Origin: Dimorphilus gyrociliatus
Lineage: Eukaryota; Annelida; Polychaeta; Dinophilidae
Direction: 5' to 3'
Assembly: GCA_904063045.1 (NCBI GenBank)
Contig: CAJFCJ010000006.1
Location: 62,001 to 126,000, forward strand
Length of the DNA stretch: 64,000 nucleotides
Positions 42,301 through 53,990 of the stretch are shown here, piece by piece (position 1 is the stretch's first letter; every line of letters begins with the position of its first letter). The notes below the pieces were generated by a model that was not told the origin of the DNA, searched no databases, and worked only from the letters and a program-made list of their open reading frames with translations. A program made the translations under genes and the position numbers.

Positions 42301-44038
42301 TATTTGGGCGAAAAGGCAACAGTAAATTATAAAATGATCGAACCTAAAGAGTTAACATACGCCTGGGGACACGAACCTGAGTGGTCTAATTGCTCTGATC
42401 TATGTAGGGGTATTCAAAGTAAAAGAGCCATCTGCATTCTTACCGATACCAAGACAAGAGCCGCCGAAAATTATTGCCTAAATAAAGATTTAAAAAAGCC
42501 ACCAAATAAAATTAGAGAATGTAACAATAGAAATTGTAAGGTTAAATGGAGAAGACTTAGGAATGACCGGTCAATCTGCTCTGCAGCTTTTGGGCTAGGT
42601 GAAAGAAGATTAAGATTCGAGTGTGTCGCTATGTCGAATAATTCACCTGTGCAATTACTACCAAATGATATCTGTTTCAAAGAATTAGGTGAACATCAAA
42701 GACACGAATCATGTTTCTCAAAGTGCTCATGGCAAAGTTCAGAATGGTCTACATGTAAACAGGAAACGTGTAAAAGAGAGAGAAATATCTGGTGCGAAAG
42801 AAAAATTTGTAGCTGCAATTCAGCTTGCGACACAAAGCGAAATTCTACAGAGGTAAGTTTAAAATTCTTCACAGTATTGTTAGCTTTTAACAACAAATGA
42901 ATTTTGTCTTTAGTGTACTGCGAATATGTGTACGAAACAATGTATCAGAACCGAGACTAAAGATCACAATTGCTATGATTTTCATAAGCCTAAGACACAA
43001 ATATCTTGTAGAGCTAGAGAGTGCAAAAATAAGGAGCAAGGTAGATGGAAGACGCTTTCTTGGTCGTCTTGCAGTGTTACCTGTGGTATCGGTTTTAGAA
43101 GAAGATATATATTATGTCAGGATATGGGCGGAAGACGTAGACCTGATAGATTTTGCAGAGCTATGCCTAGACCAGAAGATAAAATGGAATGCGAAGAATC
43201 CCTTTGTGCCCATTGGTCCGTGAGCGATTGGGGAGAGTGCGATTCACCTTGTGGTTCGGGAAAAGCAAGAAGGGACGTTTCTTGTAGATATGATGATGGT
43301 TCGTGGGCGCCCCATGATATGTGTATTGTGGAAAGGGAGCCCTCGTCAGAAAAAAGTTGCGATAGAGGCCTATGTGGTCAGTGGAGAGCTGGGGCGTGGT
43401 CAGCTTGCAATGCAAATGATTGTGATGAAGAGGGTACTCAAACACGAGAAGTCAAATGCACTGGGGGCGTAGGATGCGCAGGGCTGATGCCAATATCTGA
43501 AAGACATTGCATTAAAAAGTGTGATGACGAATGGCTGATTGGGGAGTGGTCAGAATGTTCTAGCAGCTGTGGAACAGCGTATAAAACAAGGAAAGTTTCC
43601 TGTCCCGGAACATGTTTGAAGGAAAAGCCTGCTGAAAAATCCCCTTGCCACTTTGGTCCTTGTCCCATTTGGACTACATCAGATTTTTCTGATTGTTCCA
43701 CAACTTGTGGCAAAGGGTATCAATACAGGACAATCTCCTGCAGGAATCCACATAATGGTCAGATCCTAGAGAACAATTTATGTGCTGATGAAGAGAAACC
43801 ATATCCGCGAACTGCATGTTTCCGACCATGTAGACACTACAGACGGAATAGACAGAGATCGAAAGCCAAATGGAAAGCGTCATCTTTCTCTTCGTGCAGT
43901 CATTCTTGCGGTATGGGAATACAAATCAGAGCCATTCATTGTGTTCGAAATAGGAAAAATGTGGATTTGAGATTATGTAAAGAAAGTGAAAAGCCCGTAA
44001 CATACGCCTATTGTCACCTGAGGAGATGCTTTCAGTAA
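35621..44038 (+). CDS. ADAMTS-family secreted metalloprotease with about ten TSP1 repeats
   Basis: Exons: 35621..35678, 37621..38720, 41632..42852 and 42914..44038; 1167 aa, frame open throughout. Exon 1 encodes a signal peptide (MHLSATVRILCFLAVMRLA) in phase 1. Exon 2 holds the reprolysin domain with zinc site HEIGHLLNLPH and Met-turn IMS, then the disintegrin-like region and the first TSP1 repeat (CSIPCGGG). Exon 3 holds the Cys-rich and spacer regions and more TSP1 modules. Exon 4 holds a run of TSP1 modules with WSxC or similar. The zinc ligands are intact, so protease activity is expected. No prodomain or furin site is visible between the signal peptide and the catalytic domain. Exon 1 assignment rests on signal character, promoter-like context and matching phase. 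The gene hosts an antisense gene in intron 2. Confidence 0.85.
35819..35880. repeat. (AT)n-(GT)n compound microsatellite
   Basis: About 40 bp of AT repeat followed by GT/GTAT units. Confidence 0.95.
36261..36310 (+). repeat. (TC)n microsatellite
   Basis: A TC dinucleotide run of about 20 units, broken once by TTAT. Confidence 0.95.
38721..39355. other. Intronic flank 3' of the nested gene
   Basis: Left part of the ADAMTS intron, between its donor at 38721 and the stop of the nested lipase-like gene. It contains GA and CT tracts near 38956-39020 and no exon. Confidence 0.6.
39356..41423 (-). CDS. Monoacylglycerol-lipase-like alpha/beta hydrolase with acidic N-terminal extension, nested in ADAMTS intron
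   Basis: Exons on the minus strand are 41423..40785, 40710..40636, 40505..40404 and 40339..39356; all junctions are phase 0 and the product is 599 aa. The start ATG precedes MEEEEVKRQ. Residues 1 to about 290 are Glu/Asp/Thr/Ser-rich and probably disordered. The C-terminal part is a serine-aminopeptidase/MGLL-type hydrolase: FLCHDYGEHMGYMEE matches the HGxxEH oxyanion segment, HGKSDKKAP carries the acid and GAKHML the His. The nucleophile elbow, GHSMGG in MGLL, reads GQGIGG here (GGT codon), so the catalytic Ser is absent. A non-enzymatic role is likely. The whole gene lies inside a single intron of the opposite-strand ADAMTS gene. Confidence 0.8.
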
Positions 44039-44574
44039 TGAGGGTTGTTGGGTGTGTTCTTTGCAAAAATGAAATATGCATAAACATCATATATATACTG
44101 TATATATATGTTTATGCTTATAAAAAAAATGTTTTTTTCAGACTCGAACAGCGACCAAAACTTTAAAAAGGGAAAGATTTCCTTCTTTTTTCTTGCAGGG
44201 AGGAAACTTTCAAGATAATTTTTTTTTATTAAACATTGTTTAAGGAGCGCACCTAATATGAACTTACCACTTTTTTGCAATCTTTTTTTAATTTCTCCAA
44301 GTCGTCGCTAAAGGAATTCCACTGATATTTTAAGTGAAAATGTGTGGATAGTAGTCAAAATTAGTCAGACTTTGTCTGTAGATTAGTGCCATATGGGAAT
44401 TATAGTTGGTTTATGAACTTAGAGACTGTACTTAGGCAGTTTTGTACATATCTTTTTCAAATAATTTGGCACAAAAAAATATTGTTCCAATTTTAAGGCT
44501 ATGTGGTGTCCACTCTCTTTCGTTTGTATCTTCTGTTTCGTTTCAAGTTACAATAAGAACTTATTCTGTTAATT
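44039..44574 (+). other. Spacer between ADAMTS and acylaminoacyl peptidase
   Basis: Contains a TATATACTGTATATATA palindrome near 44088-44110 and otherwise nothing recognised. Confidence 0.6.
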
Positions 44575-46814
44575 ATGCTTCTAGACGTAAGTAATTTCTT
44601 AAATACAAGATATGAGTGCAATAAAAATCTTTTTCATAGTTGAAACAAGCTATTAATGTCTTTAAAAATCTTTCTAACCGGCCGGTTCCGACTCTTGCTC
44701 GATTTCTCGATACTTCCCCAATAACCATTGCTTCCAAATGGAATATTCTAGATGTTGAACATACTAAAAAAGTACATTTTGAACAAACGTTCTTCAGTAC
44801 TCAAGAAAATAGCTTTATAAGTTCACCGCCAACGGAAGTTGACTATACTTCACGCGTTTATTCTCCATCAAGTAAACAAAGCGCGCTCTTATTAAACAAA
44901 AAAGTTTCTGGCGAAGATGAGCAAAGCTTCGAAATTTGGAATGAAATTGGACTAAAAAAAGTCTATAATGTAAAGAAATTTGATCACGGTAAAGTTCATC
45001 CACCTTCAGCCTATATTGGTAGTATAAGATTCTCTCCTGATGGGAAACATATCTTATACATTGCTGAGAAAAAGCAAAAAGAAGAAAAAAATCCATATGT
45101 TGATAATGAAGATGATAAAAGCAGAAAAAACTTCGAATTTCAGGAATCATTCGGAGAACAAATGGGTTCTTTTAAGCAAACAGTTTTGTGTATCTTAAAT
45201 ATAGAGACTGGGGAATGCAAAATTGTTGATGTTCTTCCATCAGCAGTCACAATAGGAATAGCAGAGTGGAATTTAGATAATAAAAGTGTAATTTGTATTG
45301 CATGGAAAACCCTACCTTATAAATTAGGTTTGATATATTGCCCTATGAGATGCAATTGCGTTTATTCTATAAATCTTGATGAAAATCGAGCCGATCTGTT
45401 GTTTGAAGATGAAAATTTGTGCACGCTTTTTCCCAGAATCACTAAAGAAAAGATTTATTGTCTCCAATCTAAAACTGGAGGCGAACACTGCCGTACGGCC
45501 CGCCTAGCTGAGATTGATATCAAGTCAAAAAGTTTAAGAGTTATTGTTGATGTTGTTGATCAACCACATAACAACGGCTTTCCCGGTCTTTCTCCCTATG
45601 TCGTTCCTCCTTCAAGATGTTTCTCAAAAAATGGCGATCAGTTACATTTATCATCACTTTGGGGTTGTGATGAAGCTCTTTTATCAATTAATTTACAAAC
45701 ACGCTCGGTTAAGCGAATCCCAGCCCCGGAAGGCTTCTCTTCTGTCAGCGTTCTCGATGTACGGGATGACGTCTTACTATGTATTTGTTCAGCTATGAAT
45801 CAAATCCCGGTTTTGGGAATTTGTAGAGTAGAAGATAATGAATGGTCACTGATAAATCCTCCTAAACCCCTAAATTTTACTGTAGAGCGTAAAACATTTA
45901 AAGCTAAATTCGAAGGAAAAAGTTTTGCTCCTAAAGAATTTAACGGCTTACTCGTAAAGCCAGAAAATTTTGACTCGAAAAGTACTCCCTTAATTCTTTC
46001 CAATCATGGAGGTCCTCATAGTTGCTTCACTACCGCGTACAGAGAAGTTACGGCGGCCTTGGCTATTTCGGGATTTGGTGTGCTAGAAGTTAATTATCGG
46101 GGATCTCTGGGTCAAGGAGAGAATTCTATTCGTAGTTTGCCTGGTTTATGCGGAAAACAGGACGTTCTTGACATTAAACAGGCTTTGGATGAAGTCTTGA
46201 AGGAAGACGGTTTCAATAAAGAAAAGCTGTTGGTAATGGGTGGATCTCATGGAGGCTTCTTAACAGTTCACTTAATAGGCCAATTTCCTGATTTGTTTAA
46301 AGCAGCCATTTGCCGTAATCCAGTTATAAACATCGCCAGTAAGTAATTCCTAATAAAAGCCAAAAAGCTATGCACTTAAATCATAATATTTACAAAATTG
46401 TTTACCAGCTATGGTTCATTCATCTGACATTCCTGATTGGACCTTTATCGAAACGGGATACGAAAGATTTGATTTTAAAAATTTAGGAGATCCAGAAGTT
46501 TATAAAAAAATGTTTGAGTGTTCTCCGATTAAGTACGTCGATAATATTCGAACGCCTCTGTTAATCGCATTAGGAGAGAAGGATAGACGCGTTCCCTGGC
46601 GACAAGGTCATGAGCTGCGAAGATCTTTATTGGCCAGAGGCGCTTGCGTCAAGTAATCTTAAATCTATCAATCCTATATTATTTATAACAACTAATTGCT
46701 TGTTTCAGAACTCTTGTTTACCCTGATGACTGTCATCCTTTAGACTCTGCTGACGCTCAATGTGATAGTTTTGTACAATTTTACGATTGGTTTTATCAGC
46801 ATTTACAATCGTAA
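44575..46814 (+). CDS. APEH: Acylaminoacyl-peptidase (acyl-peptide hydrolase)
   Basis: S9C prolyl-oligopeptidase-family serine peptidase that removes N-acylated residues from blocked peptides in the cytosol. Exons: 44575..44586, 44640..46338, 46409..46652 and 46709..46814; 686 aa, close to the roughly 730 aa of vertebrate APEH. The first exon encodes only MLLD before the donor GTAAGT; it is the nearest ATG that keeps the frame, so the very start is tentative. The beta-propeller part covers about 1-430. The catalytic alpha/beta-hydrolase part follows, with Ser in GGSHGGF, Asp in GEKDRRVP and His in DDCHPLD. RNPVINIATM matches the family across the exon 2-3 junction, which supports that splice. 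All three catalytic residues are present. Confidence 0.9.
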
Positions 46815-47902
46815 TCCGAAGCGTAATTGAAAACAAATGTAACTTGATTTAGCACTTAAGTTTGAATTCTTTTTCCAGATTTTCTTAATACCTTTTTTTC
46901 TGAAAATATATACTATAATTGATTTTCGTCAATACAGTTTCACAGTTGGATTCTTGCTATATCTTGCATTGTTCCAGAAACTCTTAAATAGTAGTTTTAT
47001 TAATATTTCCCTTCGGTTTATCAAATTGTTATCTTCAATATTAGTTCAACTGGTAAGGCAAACCAACTGACCTCTTAATGCTATTTATTCGTTTTAATCT
47101 AATGGGTCATAGAGGTTAGGAAAATATGCTGCGTAAGTAGTATATACTGTATATATATTTTAGGATATACTTTATATATAAATATACAGTATATACTGTA
47201 TATACTGTATATCATAAGTATACACGTATATAAATAGTTTTTGAGGGCGTTGAAACGTTAAGAGAATTTGCAGCACAGTATTTTTCTTACTCCGAACAGT
47301 AATACATATATAACCATCGTAATTCCTTGACCTATTTTGAAATGTACTTAATGTAACTAAGACGTACGTAAAACTTTACGATAAAAAAAATAACCAGAAT
47401 ACTTCTTTTTTAGCATAGAGATAAACTGGTAAACTACTCCAGTAAACTTAAAAACCATTCCCTTTTCACTAGAAAAATCATAAACAAGTTAGAATAAATG
47501 AAAATTAACAACGATTTTCCCTAAACCTTTCATTCATATCCACATGTTAGGTATTAAGGCAAAAAAAGACATTTTTTTTCAGAGCACTTGCTGCACTTTC
47601 CTTTTCATGTTTACGTTTGAGGAAGGTAATCTCTCCTTTGATAAGCAATATCGATTCTTGTACATCTTTTGCCATTTATTATAATGGTAATATTCTTGTT
47701 ATATACTACCTGCGTCTACTCTCGTTTGTTGATTCATTATTAATAAAATCATTATATGATCTTAGCCATATCTTACTTTGAACTTTAAAAACATAATATC
47801 AAGAGCTTAATGGTGGACGCCAGACGTCACCTCCACTCGTATTTTTTATGCAATCGTGAACATATTAATTCATAATTTGCTTTTAGTCAGCGGTAGTGTT
47901 AA
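46815..47902. other. Intergenic with palindromic TATA(C/A)TGTATA cluster
   Basis: 3' flank of APEH and upstream region of thioredoxin reductase. The notable element is the repeat cluster at 47141-47215. Confidence 0.6.
47141..47215. repeat. Cluster of TATACTGTATA / TATACAGTATA palindromes
   Basis: Four copies of the near-palindromic core (TATACTGTATA or its reverse complement) occur in 75 bp, with direct TATACTGTA repeats at 47193-47213. The arms can pair to form hairpins. Confidence 0.8.
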
Positions 47903-50287
47903 ATGGGAAGTGGATTCTGCAAATCTTCTGTAGATGGGAATTTAAAATATGGGAAATTTACAGAAAATAACCTAAATAATTATTCATCTGGAAATGGAAC
48001 ATCTCATCACTTAATTTCCATTGGAAACACAAACAATCAGCCTGGTCTTGAAAACAAATCTGGTAAGAAGATATAGAACTGATTATGTATAAAATCTTCT
48101 AAACTTAATGATATCTTAACAAATTTTATAATTAATTTCATTTGTATTCCAGACACGGAAGCGTGTGAGTATGATTTAACTTAGTAGAGGTAGAGATAGG
48201 TAGAAAAAATTGCGCATGCGTATGGCCTGTGTAAATTTTCACCTATGAGGCTAATTACCTAAAACAGAAGTCTCATTGAAAACCACTTACTCTAAAATTA
48301 TCTCTCAACTAAAGATACATAATTTAAACCAATAAAACTATCAATGGCGTCATATTTAGTATAGACTTTATTATATATAGACGTATAAATATGTGATGAC
48401 CTTGTATAACTTTCAATACAAAGATTGAAAAAGTTAAAATAGACTCTATAAAGAGATTATTACACGTTTTACAATACAAATTCAGATATAAATCAAACGA
48501 CTAATTGTAGGTAAGTTATCAAAATCTAACTTCGAAAAACATGAAAGAATTGTGAGAAGCTGTTATACAGTGGATAAAACCAATTAATTTAAGCAATTTA
48601 TTCTTTCCTTACGCAACTTTTGTAGAACGTGCCTTGTTAAGAACATTTTACCTGAGATTTCTCTACATCGTCACAGTCGTATCGATTACCTTTTTTGATG
48701 CTTTTGCGCACACACACACTCTCTCTCTCTCGCTTTGCTTTGCTTACTTTATACATAATATAATATATTAGCATTTGATATGTTTATTCATTATTTATAG
48801 CTCCGTTGGAAAAAACGACCCAAGAAGACTTTCAGTATGATATAGTCGTCATTGGGGGAGGGTCAGGAGGTCTTGCATGTGCAAAGGAAGCAGCCACTTT
48901 CTCTGCCAGAGTTGCTTGCCTAGATTTCGTTGATCCCTCTCCTAGAGGATCAGTTTGGGGACTTGGTGGGACATGTGTAAATGTTGGTTGTATTCCCAAA
49001 AAATTAATGCACACAGCGGCTTTATTGAAAGATAAAGTTAAGGATTCTGAGAAATTTGGTTGGTTGTTCGAAAATGGTTCTATCACTGGTCACGATTGGA
49101 AAATTTTAAGACAAAGTGTTCAAAATTACGTTTCCTCTTTAAATTGGGGATATAAAAAGGCGCTAAAAGACAAGGGAGTCAAATACATAAATGCTAAAGC
49201 AACTTTTATTGACAAACATACAATTGAAGCGACGAAAAAAAATGGAAACAAGGAAAAAATTACGTCGAAAAAGTTTGTTTTAGCAACAGGAGGGAGACCA
49301 ACCTATCCAGACTTCCCTGGAAATGAATTTTGCATTACTAGCGATGATCTCTTTTCTCTAAAGAAATGTCCTGGAAAAACTCTGGTAATCGGAGGTTCGT
49401 ACGTGGCTTTGGAGTGTGCAGGATTTTTAGCTGGTCTGGGCTTAGACGTCACTATTTATATAAGATCCATACTATTGAGAGGTTTCGACCAACAGATGGC
49501 CGAGCTGATAGGTGCCTACATGAAAAATCACGGTGTGAAATTTCGACGACCATGCATACCCAAAAAAGTGGAACAATTAAAAGATGGAAATTTAAAGGTT
49601 TTTGCATTTAGTGAAGATGAAGAAATTATAGAAACCTTTGAGACTGTATTTGTCGCTGTTGGAAGAGCCCCCTGCACATCAAATATAGGTTTAGAAAAAG
49701 CAAATGTCCGCCTTCAACCTAAAACAGGCCATGTTTTGGTTGACAATAGGGAGCAAACTAATGTAGAAAGCATCTATGCCATAGGCGATATATGCTACAA
49801 TAAACCCGAACTAACTCCAGTAGCCATTCAGGCAGGTAAAATGCTGGCTCGACGTCTCTTTGCAAATTCTAAAGAAGTTGTAGATTATGATAATGTACCT
49901 ACTACGGTTTTTGCACCACTTGAATACGGATGCATAGGGCTTGCTGAAGAGGACGCAATAGTAAAATTTGGGGAAGATGATATCGAAGTCTATCATCAAT
50001 ATTTTGAACCTTTAGAGTGGACGGTTGCAGAGAGAGATAAGAAATATTGCTATGCCAAACTGATATGCCAAAAATCAAAAAACCAAAAGGTCGTAGGGTT
50101 ACATATAACAGGACCAAACGCAGGTGAGGTTACTCAAGGGTGGACGATTGGTATGAGAATGGGAGCAACGAAAACAGACTTTGAAGAGACGTTAGGTATA
50201 CATCCTACATGCTCTGAAGTGTTCACAACCTTATATATAACAAAAAGATCCGAAAAGAATCCTGCAGTAACAGGTTGTTGAGGTTAA
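47903..50287 (+). CDS. TXNRD: Thioredoxin reductase, selenoprotein (Gly-Cys-Sec-Gly C-terminus)
   Basis: NADPH-dependent flavoenzyme that reduces thioredoxin. Exons: 47903..48062, a 12-nt microexon 48153..48164, and 48801..50287; 552 aa. FAD motif IGGGSGGLACAKEAA; redox pair in GGTCVNVGCIPKK; NADPH motif GGSYVALECAGFLAGLG; AIGD; catalytic His in GIHPT. The codon after GGT TGT is TGA (50279-50281), then GGT TAA. This is exactly the GCUG ending of animal selenocysteine reductases, so the TGA is read as Sec. A SECIS element follows in the 3' UTR. The N-terminal exon (MGSGFCKSS..., Asn/Gly/Ser-rich) precedes the conserved core; MG plus Cys6 could be lipid-modified. No glutaredoxin domain is seen. 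The first two exons are assigned from phase and splice sites and are less certain than the core. Confidence 0.9.
48165..48800 (+). other. Intron of thioredoxin reductase
   Basis: 636-bp intron ending at TTATTTATAG. It contains a short CA/CT tract at about 48711-48732. No gene was recognised. Confidence 0.6.
50279..50281 (+). other. Selenocysteine UGA codon
   Basis: In-frame TGA between Cys (TGT) and Gly (GGT), followed by a TAA terminator at 50285. Position and context match the penultimate Sec of metazoan thioredoxin reductases. Confidence 0.9.
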
Positions 50288-51399
50288 TACCGCTATTCAG
50301 GTTTGTCCTGTATAGCGGTCTAAATATTCTCCCTCTATCCCCCGCTAGTGACTTAAAGCAATGGCGTCTATTAGTTTTCATAGATGCCTCTTATGACAGA
50401 CTTTTCCCAAAACCGAAAAAATCGGCGGGATAAAGCTTGATGCGTTGTTTTAAGTTGAGCTCTTCACTTGTAGATTAGATTATATTCCCTCTAACTATGC
50501 ACCTAATAATACTTCATTAACCCTTTTATCATATCTTTCATTATTTCCTCTCTCTATAATGAATTCGCTTGAAAGATTTGTTAAAGTATTTACGATATGT
50601 AAATATAGCAAAGTGAGTGTATATACAATATACGTTTACGTGTTAAAGCTATAAATATTGTATATTTAAATATATATTTTTCACATAATATAACTCTTCT
50701 CCCTAATTAATTATTAATTGTGTGAAGAAAAGCCGATTGCATAAATCTATTACGTATTTTACTTGTAAAATTCTCAGAAATAAAGGAGAATAAATACACT
50801 ATAGCTAAGTAAACAAAGTTAGTATTATTTTGTAAATACAAGTGAAATTAAGAGTTATAATAACAATTTCGTGGTAAAATACTAAGAAATAAGGTATTAT
50901 GGATAATATTTTACATTAATTAGGAATATGCTATAAACTACAAGTAGTAGGGGGAAGGAAATAAAGAAGTATAATGAATAATTAATAGAACTTTGTTCGA
51001 AAATTGCCACAAGATGGCGAGGAAGAAAGAGAAGAAAATTAGTCTTATAGAAGTAAAAGGACGTATATAAAAAAAAAAAATTCCGCATTTATTCAGGTGT
51101 TAATGAATACTGTTGAAAAAAAATAAAATTCTTGAATGATCCAGGCAAATATCGTGCTCTCATGCTCTTAGTACGTGTTTAATGTATTTAGAGATTTATA
51201 AAAATATTACTTTTTCCTTTCGCAGCGTTCAATCTCATATAATACACTGTATACGTTTTATGTTAAGTGTAAATATACAGACGGAACTGTGCTCGAATGT
51301 TTCATTAATTACTTTTTTTTGTTTTTTTTCACTATCTAATGATTAAACAACGGAGAAAATCAGAACAAATGTGTTATTGATTACAAACAAGATAGCTTT
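50288..51399. other. Convergent intergenic region
   Basis: Holds the thioredoxin reductase 3' UTR with its SECIS element, then AT-rich DNA to the neuropeptide gene's stop. No other gene was seen. Confidence 0.6.
50393..50441 (+). promoter_or_regulatory. SECIS element, type 2
   Basis: Located 106 nt after the TAA. The 5' quartet ATGA is followed by CAGACTTTTCCC, which pairs (two single-base bulges) with GGGATAAAGCT on the 3' side, closed by the partner TGAT. The unpaired AAAA supplies the conserved AA. It is followed by a mini-stem, CCGA pairing with TCGG around an A-loop, which is the type 2 form. Pairing was worked out by hand. Confidence 0.8.
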
Positions 51400-53976
51400 T
51401 CACTTGCCCAATCCGAGGAGAGCGTAAGCAGGATCTATAGAATATCTTCTTTGAAAGTGAATATATCTTGGATAGGGTCTTTTGTATGCCCTCTTCGCTA
51501 AATCGTTATCCTCCAAATCCTCTAGAATCTTTCTCTTTATTAACTCCAAGTATCCATCTTCCTCCACTACACTACGCCTATCTCTCCTTTTGCCAAATCC
51601 GGCGAATTTCATGGCCGCGTCCATTCTTTTACCAAAGCCAGCAAATTTCATAGCTGCGTCCATTCGCTTACCGAATCCAGCAAATTTCATGGCTGGGTCC
51701 ATACGTTTTCCAAAACCAGCAAATTTCATGGCTGGATCCATTTTTTTACCGAAACCACTTAACTTCATTGCCGGGTCCAAACGTTTCCCAAAAGCCATAA
51801 AGCGCATGGCCGAATCCATTCTTTTTTCCGTATCCTTAAAAGGACTTTCGAGATCGCTTTTTTTTTCTAAGAAAAAAAGAAATCAAGTTGTACTTGAAGT
51901 CGAATATACATAAGAATATTGGGCTAATCATCGTCTAACAAGAGCTTAAGTCTTAGTATGGAAATATTCAATCTGCTTTCCATACTCAAGACACTACCCT
52001 GAAGCTAGTAACTATAAGAGCAAATCAGCATTAGTACTTTAATTCGAAACTAAGTTTGAATGAATATCTTTGTATAAGTCATCTAAGTACAGAAAATACG
52101 GAAGCTTTCAAGTGTGAAATTTTAATTGTCTTGATGTAGAATCAGTAACAAGAATCAAGGTTGTTTTTTTTTTTTAGGTTGCTAAAAATAATATCAAAAA
52201 TCGGCTTCGTGTCTCGTAATAATCAACTTAGCGAACAATTTTACAGGGAGCTCGCAAGAGTGTGTCATTATCCAAGAAGATGTATGAACGTGCCGGCAAA
52301 CTCAATATTTACTCCCCTCAGGTGTTCATTATTTAGCGATTAAGTTAAATTGATTAACATCGAAAAAATTGTAATAAATAGTCTATGACTTTTCGAAGAA
52401 GTCTTAAAATATAAAAACACTATGTTAATTTATTCTATCTATTGTATTACAGTATTTTTGAAAGTAAATACCTAAGTCAAATACGCTGAAATTAAATTTT
52501 CTCTTTTCAGTTTCAAAGTGAAAAATCTAAACACTTAATTAAAAAAGAAAATGAACAATTAGAAGGGACGATCTCCCAGAGCTTCTTCATCTCCCTAATC
52601 GTACTCATCTACGTTAAAATGAGCCTCCTTAGTTCAGACAGTCTCTCCCATAGGTATTCATTTGTCCGTGCCTCTCCATGCATTCCGCAAGATCGTTGGT
52701 GCGTTTTAAGTCAATTAGTAAATGACAAAAGACTTTCGAGTGTGGGCGTAATTGAATAGATTAAATCATACTGAATAAGAAAGAGAAGGTCACGCTTTCG
52801 TAAATTTTTACTCTTTCCAATTAATTTTGGTAGAAAAAAATAAATAAACTTCCTAACACGCTATAACGAAGTGGTGTGATTATGATTGAAAATTACACTC
52901 TTCTTTCTTCCATAATGTAACTGCGACAACAAAATTTATGATTTATATAATTTTTACCAGAGTAAGATAAAACACTCCAATTAAATTTTACCAATAGCTA
53001 ATATAAACTTACTTAACACACTTCTGTAAAACACTCTTAAACAGCGACCCTTTCTAGATTGATAAATAGTGTAAGCGACACTTTTTGGTAGGAAAATAAC
53101 GAGAAAATGATTACACTTAAATCAGTAAGCGATGTGTAATTTCCTAACAAGTACAACGAGTATTCTTTAGTTTAAACTACAGGTAGAGTTCACGTACTGC
53201 ACCTTTTACAAAAAAAATAATAGATTAAAAAACATTGAAGAGGGAGAGAAAGACTGGAGGGGGAGGGGAGGGAGTTTAAAAAAAAAGAAAAGAAAGACAT
53301 TTTAAAGATACATGCACAGATAAATGGATAGAGATTAATAGATAGATAGAGAGAAAGAAAGAAAGAAGAATGTAAGTTTGTATTTAAACGCCTACGTAAT
53401 ATCATAGTTTTAATACAAAATTACAAAATTTCATTTTTAGTTAAAATTAAAAATGTGCTTATTGAAAACGAAACAACATTAGAACATGGATGTAAAAGTT
53501 TACAATTTGAAAAAGAATTATGTTCCTATTGATATGTTCGAGCGTTGATTAAGTTATGATAAATTTTCGATATTAGCTAATATACTTTTGTCTATCTTTT
53601 GATAAAAAATTCTTAAGAATGTGGAGGAAAGTAATCGATGACCGCCTGACTCCAACCGACTATTTACAACGGCTAAACAAAGCTTATTGACAAGAAATAA
53701 TAGGCAATTATCGAAAATATACTACATAGGGGAACCGAATTACCGAGTTAACGTGTTTATTTTTATTCGGGCATACTGTATAAGGACCCCATATATTCTA
53801 ATAGGTGTTAACTCTCTTACCCATTATATTAGATATAAAAGCACTTGAAAGTGAGTTCATTCGGTAAACTTTGGCAAAATTTTTTATGTAGAAATCTATG
53901 TTCTCTTACCTTCGGCCAATACTGCTGATACTGTCAGACAAAAGCTGATAAAGGCTATTCTCATAGCCGAGCACAT
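51400..53976 (-). CDS. Multi-copy amidated neuropeptide precursor (MDxAMKFAGF-amide type)
   Basis: Exons on the minus strand are 53976..53910 and 51866..51400, phase 1, 177 aa. Exon 1 encodes a signal peptide (MCSAMRIAFISFCLTVSA, about 21 residues). A spacer ends in KR, then come six tandem decapeptides, each followed by Gly and a dibasic site: MDSAMRFMAF, LDPAMKLSGF, MDPAMKFAGF twice and MDAAMKFAGF twice. An acidic spacer with further KR sites leads to a last peptide, YSIDPAYALLGL, with GK at the very end of the protein. All seven would be C-terminally amidated after processing. The family is not certain. The MDP...F-amide form recalls nematode NLP-1 peptides, and the last peptide recalls buccalin/allatostatin A (GL-amide); both comparisons are from memory. 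Confidence 0.88.
51867..53909 (-). other. Intron of the neuropeptide gene
   Basis: 2-kb intron between signal-peptide and peptide exons, AT-rich. No coding exon was recognised, although a short Cys/Pro-containing open frame occurs at about 52181-52343. Confidence 0.6.
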
Positions 53977-53990
53977 GCCTATTTGGTCAA

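Noticed and set aside
49811-50117. Antisense open frames over thioredoxin reductase and other genes
   Set aside because: They are mirror frames of conserved coding sequence, with no splice or domain evidence. The same applies to 17777-18153, 21462-21767, 42471-42896, 43167-43883 and 44815-45150.
50351-50396. Hairpin GGCGTCTAT/ATAGATGCC after a GTGA as the SECIS element
   Set aside because: The stem is good, but the loop has no AA and there is no matching quartet. The element at 50393-50441 meets all the requirements.
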